Origin: Alphaproteobacteria bacterium
GTDB lineage: Bacteria > Pseudomonadota > Alphaproteobacteria > Thalassobaculales > Thalassobaculaceae
Assembly (NCBI GenBank): GCA_024742605.1
Contig: JANSYC010000007.1
Coordinates: 1 to 64,000, forward strand
Direction of reading: 5' to 3'
DNA length: 64,000 nt
The translations under genes and the position numbers were made by a program. Positions 59,718 through 64,000 of the stretch are shown piece by piece. Every line of letters begins with the position of its first letter. The first letter of the stretch is position 1. Under the pieces are notes generated by a model. That model was not told the origin of the DNA, searched no databases, and saw only the letters and a list, made by a program, of their open reading frames with translations.

Positions 59718-61154
59718 TCACGAAAACCGCATGAGGAAGCGGACGATGCATTTCGTCCGATCACTGAACAGTTTTGGAACATACCAGCTTCCGGCGGCGC
59801 GTTTTACAATTTCGGCACGGGTTGGATACGGCACCACCAAAGGGGCGATGTCCCCGACCTTCATCTTCTTCGAGATCGCCAGGATCAGAACCGACAGGGT
59901 TTCACCGACGCCGGTTCCGACCAGGGTGGCGCCCAGAATGCGGCCGTTCGGTGCGATCAGCAGTTTCACGAACCCGTCCCGGTCCGCCTCGGCGGTCGCC
60001 CGGTCGTTGTCCGCGAGGCCCCAGCGCAGAACTTCGAACCGTACCCGCTTCTCCCGCAGCACCGTCTCGGTCGGCCCGATCTGGGCGAGCTCCGGATCGG
60101 TGTAGGTCACGCGCGGGATCTGATCGGGGGCGATCGCGCGGGCGGGAAGTTTGAACAGCAGCCGCTTGATCAGGGTCGAGGCATGGCTGCCGGCCACATG
60201 GGTGAACTGCATCCCTCCCGCGGCGTCCCCGACCGCGAACACGCGGCTGTTGGTGTTGCTCCGAAGACCGGCATCCAGGCGCAGGGCGCCGCGGTCGCCC
60301 ACACCCACATGACCGGCCTCCAGATCCAGCCCGTCGAACGACACCTTCCGCCCGACCGCGACCAGCAGATGGCTGCCGGAGACGGTGCCGGGCCCGTCCA
60401 GTCCCTCGACTGTCACCGTGATCCCGCCGGTCTGCGCGGCGGCGACGGCGGTGGCCTTGCTGCCCTCGCGCAGTTCCGCCCCTTCGGAGATCAGGGTGCG
60501 GCGGACCAGTTCCGCGGCTTCCGGGTCGTCGTTCCCCAGCAGGCTCTGCGCCTCGATCACGGTGACCTTGGCGCCGAGCCGCAGATGGGCCTGGGCAAGC
60601 TCGCAGCCGATCGGCCCGCCGCCCAGCACGATCAGATGCTCCGGGCAGGAAGGCAGATCGAAAATACCCTCATTGGTCAGGTAAGGGACGTCGCTCAACC
60701 CCGGAATCGGCGGCACCGCCGGACGGGACCCGGTGGCCAGAACGATGTATTTGGCGGCCACCGCCACCCCGCCGCCGGAGATCTCGCGCGGTCCGGTGAA
60801 GCGCGCCTCGGCCTGGATCACCGTGACCCCGAGCCCCTCATAGCGTTCGACGCTGTCGAGCGGCGCGATGGTCGCGATCGCGTCTTTGACATGGGCGGAG
60901 ACCCGGTGCCAGTCGATCGCGCCGACCGAGGCATCGACCCCATAGCGGGCCGCCCGCCGGGCGTTCTGTGCCGCGTGCCCCGCCGCCAGCAACGCCTTCG
61001 ACGGCACGCAGCCCACATTCAGGCAGTCGCCACCCATCACGCCTTTCTCGAACAGGACGACGCGCGCGCCCATCTGCGAGGCGCCGGCGGCGACCGACAG
61101 CCCGGCGGCTCCGGCGCCGATCACGGCGATATCGGCCTCTATCCGCTCGGTCAT
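59718..61154 (-). CDS. Mercuric-reductase/lipoamide-dehydrogenase-like FAD disulfide oxidoreductase
   Basis: 478 residues from the ATG at 61154 (GGGAG seven bases upstream). The FAD motif is DIAVIGAGAAGLSVAAGA, the redox-active disulfide is GGDCLNVGCVPSKALL (near residue 40), and the NAD motif is LIVLGGGPIGCELAQAHL (near 172). The C-terminal His-Pro of lipoamide dehydrogenase is replaced by VPYPTRAEIVKRAAG, as in uncharacterised mercuric-reductase-like proteins that lack the vicinal C-terminal Cys pair. A genuine mercury role is therefore unlikely. It follows the TVP38 gene by 46 bases, a pairing seen in many bacteria. Confidence 0.9.
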   Translation of the reverse strand: MTERIEADIAVIGAGAAGLSVAAGASQMGARVVLFEKGVMGGDCLNVGCVPSKALLAAGHAAQNARRAARYGVDASVGAIDWHRVSAHVKDAIATIAPLDSVERYEGLGVTVIQAEARFTGPREISGGGVAVAAKYIVLATGSRPAVPPIPGLSDVPYLTNEGIFDLPSCPEHLIVLGGGPIGCELAQAHLRLGAKVTVIEAQSLLGNDDPEAAELVRRTLISEGAELREGSKATAVAAAQTGGITVTVEGLDGPGTVSGSHLLVAVGRKVSFDGLDLEAGHVGVGDRGALRLDAGLRSNTNSRVFAVGDAAGGMQFTHVAGSHASTLIKRLLFKLPARAIAPDQIPRVTYTDPELAQIGPTETVLREKRVRFEVLRWGLADNDRATAEADRDGFVKLLIAPNGRILGATLVGTGVGETLSVLILAISKKMKVGDIAPLVVPYPTRAEIVKRAAGSWYVPKLFSDRTKCIVRFLMRFS

Positions 61155-61200
61155 CGAAGGGCTCCCAGGCACGGCGGTTGAAGGGGTAGGGGGCGGAGGC

Positions 61201-61980
61201 TCAGGTCGGGTCGGCTGTGTCGGCACGCAGCCGCTTGTAGACCACCGGGAGCAGGGACAACAGGATCAGACCGGCGATCGGGATCAGCACGCTGGGCTCC
61301 AGGAAAACCCCCAGCCCCGGCGCGCTGCCCTGGTCGACCAGGGCGTCGAGCCCGTTGCCGATCGACACGAACACCAGGGTCCCCGGCACGATTCCGAACA
61401 GGGTGCCGATCGTGAACACCCGCAGGGGGACGCCCAGCATCGCCGGGACGATGTTCACCAGCCAGAACGGGAACAGGGGCACCAGCCGCAGCACGAACAG
61501 ATAGCTCAGCGCATTTTCCTGGAACCCGGCGCGCAGTTTCGCGAGAAACGGCCCGGCCCGGGCGCGCAGACTGTCGCCCAGGGCCGTGCGCGCGGCCAGG
61601 AACACCATCACGGCGCCCAGCGTCGCCGCCAGCACCGTGATCAGCGTGCCTTCGATCAGGCCGAACAGGAAGCCGCCGGCCAGGGTCAGGATCAGCCCGA
61701 TCGGCAGCGAGAAGGCGATGCAGAGGGTATAGAGCAGGGCGTATCCGGCACGGGTCAGCACCGGATAGTCGGCGACCCAGCCGCGCAGGAGGTCCCGGTG
61801 GTCGTGCAGGGCCGCGAAGGAAATATGGTCGTCCAGGCCGAACGCGAAGAAGGCGGCCATGCCGACCGCCAAGACCACAACCGGCAGCAGACGCTTCCAG
61901 CCGCGCAGGCCTCCCTGCGGATCGGCGGCATGTGAGGCACCCGGGACGTTGTCCCGGACCGTTTCCCGCTGCTCCCCCAT
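61201..61980 (-). CDS. TVP38/TMEM64 family membrane protein (DedA-like fold)
   Basis: 259 residues from the ATG at 61980. Hydrophobic segments alternate from about residue 30. The family core is GYALLYTLCIAFSLPIGLIL, GGFLFGLIEGTLITVLAATL and FVLRLVPLFPFWLVNIVPAM (near residue 160), then FGIVPGTLVFVSIGNGL. These SNARE-associated/DedA-like proteins are thought to move lipids or support membrane homeostasis. It is the first gene of a three-gene run and is divergent from the Mo oxidoreductase gene. Confidence 0.9.
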   Translation of the reverse strand: MGEQRETVRDNVPGASHAADPQGGLRGWKRLLPVVVLAVGMAAFFAFGLDDHISFAALHDHRDLLRGWVADYPVLTRAGYALLYTLCIAFSLPIGLILTLAGGFLFGLIEGTLITVLAATLGAVMVFLAARTALGDSLRARAGPFLAKLRAGFQENALSYLFVLRLVPLFPFWLVNIVPAMLGVPLRVFTIGTLFGIVPGTLVFVSIGNGLDALVDQGSAPGLGVFLEPSVLIPIAGLILLSLLPVVYKRLRADTADPT

Positions 61981-62227
61981 AGCGTTGGCCTTTCGGTCTG
62001 TCCCGCGAACCGTACATGTTCGCTCACCTACAAAATATGGATTACCGGCCCCCATGCCAGTCAAGTTGCCGTGAGGGGCGGGAAGAACGGATAGGGATGA
62101 CGAAAGAGGGATTTTGGACTGCCACATCCGAGTCAATTGGCTCTACGGGCCGGGCCAAGGCTCAAGCTATGATCATCTCAATATGGGGCGATGACGGATT
62201 CGCCCGCGCCGTTTTCAGGAGAGTCGA

Positions 62228-64000
62228 ATGCCCGACGGTCAGTCATCGCGTCACCAGGCGGCCAGTGTTTGTCCGCTGGATTGCCCCGACACCTGTTCGC
62301 TGACGGTCACCGTCGAGGACGACCGGGTGGTCGAGGTGCGCGGCTCGGATGCCAATCCGATCACCGAGGGCGTGGTCTGCAACAAGGTGGCCCGCTACTA
62401 CCCGGCCTTCGTGCACGGTGAGACCCGGCTGCGCCACCCGCTAAGGCTGGTCGGCCCGAAAGGTCCGGGAGCCAGGTTTGAACGGATCGGTTGGGACGAG
62501 GCCCTGGATCTGGTGCACGCGGGGTTGAGCCGGGTGATCGAACAGCACGGCCCCGAGGCGGTGTCTCCGCTGGCCTATGCCGGGCCGCACGGGATGCTGG
62601 CCATGGGCTCGATGGATATGCGGTTCTTCCACCAGATGGGGGCCACCCGGATCGAGCGCGGCCCCATGTGCGGCGGCGTGAAGAGCGAGGCGCACATGAC
62701 CCTGTTCGGCGGCATGCCGGGTACCCCACCCGAGCAGGCGGCGGATGCCGAGCTGATCGTGGTCTGGGGCAACAATGTCACCGTCTCCAACCTGCACTTC
62801 ACCCGTGCGATCAACCGGGCCAAGGCCAAGGGCGCCCGGGTGGTGGTGATCGACCCCAAGCGCATCAAGGTTGCCGAGCAGGCGGACATGCATCTTGCGC
62901 TCAAGCCCGGGAGCGATGTGGTCCTGGCCTTCGCGCTGGCGGCGGAGCTTGAGCGGCTGGGCGGCATCGATGAGGCGTTCTGCGCGCGGTGGACGGTCGG
63001 ATGGCGGGAGTTCCTGGACGCGGCCCGGCCCTGGACGGTCGAGCGGGCGGCTGAAATCTGCGGGATCTTGCCGGACACTCTCCGGACACTGGCGCGCTGG
63101 TATCACGATGCCGCGCCCGCTTTGCTGGCGGTCGGCAACGGGCTGGAGCGGAACCAGAACGGCGGCAACGGGATCCGCGCCCTGCTGTCGCTTCCCTGTC
63201 TGGCCGGCAAATGGGGGGTGCGCGGCGGCGGCGCCATCAGCAAGGTGGGGGCGGCGGTACCAAAGACTCTGGACAAGCTGCAGCGCCCGGATCTGGCGCC
63301 GGAGGGCACGCGCAGCGTCAACATGCTGGACGTGCCGGGCCTGATCGACGGCACGGTGGCGGGGGCGCCGGTGCGCGGGTTGTTCATCTACAACCACAAC
63401 CCGGTCGCCATGTTCCCCGACCAGCAGGCGATGCTGCGGGCCCTGTCGCATCCGGAGCTGTTCACAGTCGGCTGCGAGGTGCAGATGACGGACAGCATGG
63501 CGTACTGTGACGTGATCCTGCCGGCGTGCTCGCATTTCGAGCATGACGACCTGTTTCCGGCCTACGGCACCACCTATGTGCAGCGGGCCGAGGCGGCGAT
63601 CCCGCCGGTCGGCGAGGCCTTGCCGAACACCGAGATCTTCCGGCGTCTGGCGGCGCGCTTCGGCTACGACGCGCCGTGTTTCCGGGCCACCGATTCCGAG
63701 CTGATGGACGAGGCCCTCGATCTGGACAGCCCGAAGCTGGCCGGCCGGCGGCCAAGCGCCTTCCCGGTGGACGGGGCCGTCAACATGACCGCCGACGGCA
63801 GCGCCGAGATCGTCCCCTTCGCCACCGTGTTTCCGAGCACGCCGTCCGGCAAGGCCGAGCTGTCCTCGGACTCCGCCGGGACCCGTCGCGGCTTCACCCT
63901 GCCGGCGTTCCGGCCATTCACCTCGGCCTATCCGCTGGGCCTGCTGACCCCGTCCTCTGACAAGCGGACCAACAGCCTGTTCGGCAACGATCCGGCATCC
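62228..64000 (+). CDS. Molybdopterin (bis-MGD) oxidoreductase, 3' truncated by the window
   Basis: 591 codons are open from the ATG at 62228 (AGGAGAG seven bases upstream) to the window end. The N-terminal [4Fe-4S] site is Cys15, Cys19, Cys23 and Cys51 (VCPLDCPDTC...VVCNK). Later come a possible metal-ligand Cys in RGPMCGGVKSEAH (near residue 152), LIVVWGNNVTVSNLH (near 178), VVVIDPKRIKVAEQADMHLA (near 206) and DVILPACSHFEHDDLF (near 430). There is no twin-arginine signal, so the enzyme should be cytoplasmic. It belongs to the DMSO-reductase superfamily, but the substrate is not assignable; it is not a second FdsA, as the N-terminal FeS arm is missing. Confidence 0.92.
   Translation, partial: MPDGQSSRHQAASVCPLDCPDTCSLTVTVEDDRVVEVRGSDANPITEGVVCNKVARYYPAFVHGETRLRHPLRLVGPKGPGARFERIGWDEALDLVHAGLSRVIEQHGPEAVSPLAYAGPHGMLAMGSMDMRFFHQMGATRIERGPMCGGVKSEAHMTLFGGMPGTPPEQAADAELIVVWGNNVTVSNLHFTRAINRAKAKGARVVVIDPKRIKVAEQADMHLALKPGSDVVLAFALAAELERLGGIDEAFCARWTVGWREFLDAARPWTVERAAEICGILPDTLRTLARWYHDAAPALLAVGNGLERNQNGGNGIRALLSLPCLAGKWGVRGGGAISKVGAAVPKTLDKLQRPDLAPEGTRSVNMLDVPGLIDGTVAGAPVRGLFIYNHNPVAMFPDQQAMLRALSHPELFTVGCEVQMTDSMAYCDVILPACSHFEHDDLFPAYGTTYVQRAEAAIPPVGEALPNTEIFRRLAARFGYDAPCFRATDSELMDEALDLDSPKLAGRRPSAFPVDGAVNMTADGSAEIVPFATVFPSTPSGKAELSSDSAGTRRGFTLPAFRPFTSAYPLGLLTPSSDKRTNSLFGNDPAS

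Overview
The window is 64 kb of GC-rich, densely coding DNA with no transposase, integrase, CRISPR array or rRNA operon. Several features point to an alphaproteobacterium, probably a Rhodospirillales-like lineage. These are the three-gene proton-translocating transhydrogenase (pntAA-pntAB-pntB), the NAD-linked soluble formate dehydrogenase operon (fds), an FNR-type regulator, and many ATGA/GTGA/TGATG gene junctions. No species can be named from the sequence alone.

Layout, left part. 1-7 kb: the 3' end of a secreted RTX/FG-GAP-like repeat protein, then a four-gene polysaccharide operon (GT4 transferase, methyltransferase, MOP-type flippase, GT4 transferase). 7-10.5 kb: the transhydrogenase operon with a clear terminator. 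10.7-21.4 kb: msrQ, a VOC protein behind a strong promoter that overlaps a palindrome, azlCD, an AIM24-like protein, a nitrile hydratase operon whose last gene is an acetyltransferase, a haloacetate-dehalogenase-like hydrolase, a membrane-anchored cytochrome c, a zinc metallopeptidase, a LysR regulator and a GFA protein. 21.4-26.3 kb: the glycine cleavage operon gcvT-gcvH-gcvP behind a tandem glycine riboswitch.

Layout, right part. 26.3-28 kb: a nitroreductase, an isochorismatase-fold protein without its catalytic triad, and a small lipoprotein. 28-35 kb: fdsR and fdsGBA-fdhD-fdsD. 35-38 kb: a methyltransferase and mannose-1-phosphate guanylyltransferase. 38-44.4 kb: a class III cyclase with TolB-like and TPR regions, an SDR/AhpD-like pair, a histidine kinase with an ethylene-receptor-type sensor, a metallophosphatase and a FolB-like protein. 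44.5-48 kb: a coupled four-gene catabolic operon (carboxymuconolactone-decarboxylase-like protein, two beta-hydroxyacid-type dehydrogenases, a class III CoA transferase). 48-53 kb: Fe-type superoxide dismutase and several uncharacterised proteins. 53-58 kb: two tRNAs facing each other (Ile-GAT, Arg-ACG), a lipoprotein with an OmpA-like tail, gpt, panC and an FNR-type regulator. 58-64 kb: a remnant of an O-GlcNAc-transferase-like gene, a kinase/flavoprotein/TVP38 operon, and the start of a molybdopterin oxidoreductase that runs off the window.

Themes. Redox and one-carbon metabolism dominate: transhydrogenase, glycine cleavage, formate oxidation and a second Mo enzyme. Glycine cleavage yields methylene-THF, and formate dehydrogenase oxidises formate to CO2 while making NADH. 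Surface polysaccharide genes are spread over several loci. The observations most worth testing are the predicted translational switch of the glycine riboswitch, a 12-bp hairpin that buries the ribosome-binding site of a secreted DUF4864-like protein, the ethylene-receptor-type kinase, an SDR and an isochorismatase homologue that both lack key catalytic residues, and the uncharacterised catabolic operon at 44.5-48 kb.
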